Below, piece after piece: positions 21,788 to 22,333 of a DNA stretch of 22,333 nt. The notes under the pieces are model-generated. The model was not told where the DNA came from and made no database searches. It saw nothing but the letters and a program-made list of their open reading frames with translations. The stretch lies in IMG/VR virus record IMGVR_UViG_3300011994_000010, positions 1-22,333 of that record; one strand, given 5' to 3'. Source of the DNA: a virus. Every line of letters begins with the position of its first letter. The stretch's first letter is position 1. A program made the translations under genes and the position numbers.

Positions 21788-22183
21788 CTAAACATTCTTA
21801 ATTTGTTGCATAGCTGCCTGAATACACTTACCGAATCGCCCCTGGTCTTTCTCACGAAAACTGACATCCACTTCCGGAATTAAGCTCTTACACATCCACT
21901 CAACGTAAGCCTTCTTGTTCTCGTACTTCTGGGCCATGTCCTTAAGCGTGATCGACAAGATCTCTGAGTTGATTTCATAGTCCCAAGTTATCAATGGATC
22001 GATATCGGGCGTGTTTACAAAATTAAAATTATCTAACATGAGAAAATCTAAGTAGTGTCCAGCGATCCCAGCAACGACTTGGTTATAAGCTTCAACATAT
22101 TTCAGCTTAGTTTCTGCTGGTAGAGCATCGGCTTTCGCTTTATGAGCCAAAAGGCCTTGTATTTTTTCAATTATCGTGTTCAA
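21788..22183 (-). CDS. Conserved-looking helical protein of unknown function (131 aa)
   Basis: A mostly helical, mildly acidic protein (KYVEAYNQVVAGIAGHYLDF; later SLIPEVDVSFREKDQGRFGK). I place the start at TTG 22183-22181 because GGAGGTGG lies 12 bases upstream, while the longer frame beginning at 22249 has only a poor site and would translate the ribosome-site region itself. It is the most upstream gene of the window and the first of the packed early-side cluster. No domain recognised. Confidence 0.65.
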   Translation of the reverse strand: MNTIIEKIQGLLAHKAKADALPAETKLKYVEAYNQVVAGIAGHYLDFLMLDNFNFVNTPDIDPLITWDYEINSEILSITLKDMAQKYENKKAYVEWMCKSLIPEVDVSFREKDQGRFGKCIQAAMQQIKNV

Positions 22184-22333
22184 TTCTAATTTCCACCTCC
22201 AATTTTTCGAAGGTAACCATTTGTGATTTATAGAGTGGGTACCTCCCAACCCCTACTACCACAGGGTTTCAAGCCTTTTTTCACAAAGTAACCACTAAAA
22301 TAAATAGGGTAGCACTATATATAAGAGTTATAT
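22184..22333. other. Non-coding upstream stretch at right edge
   Basis: This 150-base piece is A/T-rich at its right end (TTATATATAG on the minus strand) and holds the ribosome site of the first gene. A weak AACCC/GGGTT inverted repeat is visible near 22240-22270. I see no convincing promoter or terminator. Confidence 0.4.

Noticed and set aside
22240-22270. Inverted repeat AACCC/GGGTT at right edge
   Set aside because: Only five pairs and no U-run; too weak to call a terminator.
1-22333. tRNA genes, CRISPR arrays, insertion sequences, att sites
   Set aside because: None seen: no spaced repeat array, no transposase, no cloverleaf-like stretch, and all space is taken by packed phage genes.

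Overview
The window is one continuous, minus-strand block of a contractile-tailed (myovirus-type) phage or prophage. It runs, in transcription order, from the right edge to the left edge. Gene order matches the PBSX/XkdA-V type late operon of Firmicutes: small regulatory genes, terS, terL, portal, protease/scaffold/capsid, head-tail connectors, sheath, tube, tail chaperone, tape measure, LysM tail protein, gpD-like hub, gpV-like spike, gp25-like wedge, gpJ, gpI, start of a fibre/tail protein. Strong GGAGG-type ribosome sites, TTG/GTG starts and the protein families point to a Gram-positive-lineage host. A Negativicutes or Clostridia anaerobe (Sporomusaceae or Peptococcaceae type) is my guess from the small Cys-rich proteins and the SANT/Myb-like regulator; this is inference. 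No integrase, lysis module, repressor or att site is visible, so prophage versus free phage cannot be decided.

Layout. 22183-19831: five small or regulatory genes plus one 23-residue Cys-rich microprotein, ending with a small membrane protein and a Cys-rich protein. 19830-19690: a non-coding leader with a candidate extended -10 promoter and two hairpins followed by U-rich runs. 19689-17206: small Zn-ribbon-like protein, terS, terL. 17191-12040: portal fused to a MuF domain, then a 955-residue single chain that carries prohead protease, a zinc-ribbon/EF-hand-like insert, scaffold and major capsid protein. 11946-9416: connector and completion proteins. 9396-6827: sheath, tube and the frameshifted tail chaperone. 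6809-1: tape measure and baseplate genes; the last gene runs off the left edge. There is no gene-free stretch longer than 300 bases.

How it works together: terminase packages DNA through the portal into a capsid built from the protease-scaffold-capsid chain; connectors close the head; sheath, tube, tape measure and baseplate form the tail. The most interesting signals are recoding and expression-control elements: an A9 run carrying an in-phase A_AAA_AAG heptamer exactly between the portal and MuF parts (frame change would give a normal-length 490-residue portal), a well-formed -1 frameshift site in the tail chaperone (five Gs, 6-nt spacer, 7-bp all-GC stem), a possible internal start that would release scaffold-capsid from the protease fusion, and a promoter-plus-terminator leader ahead of the terminase genes. 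Twelve of 28 genes appear to start at GTG or TTG.
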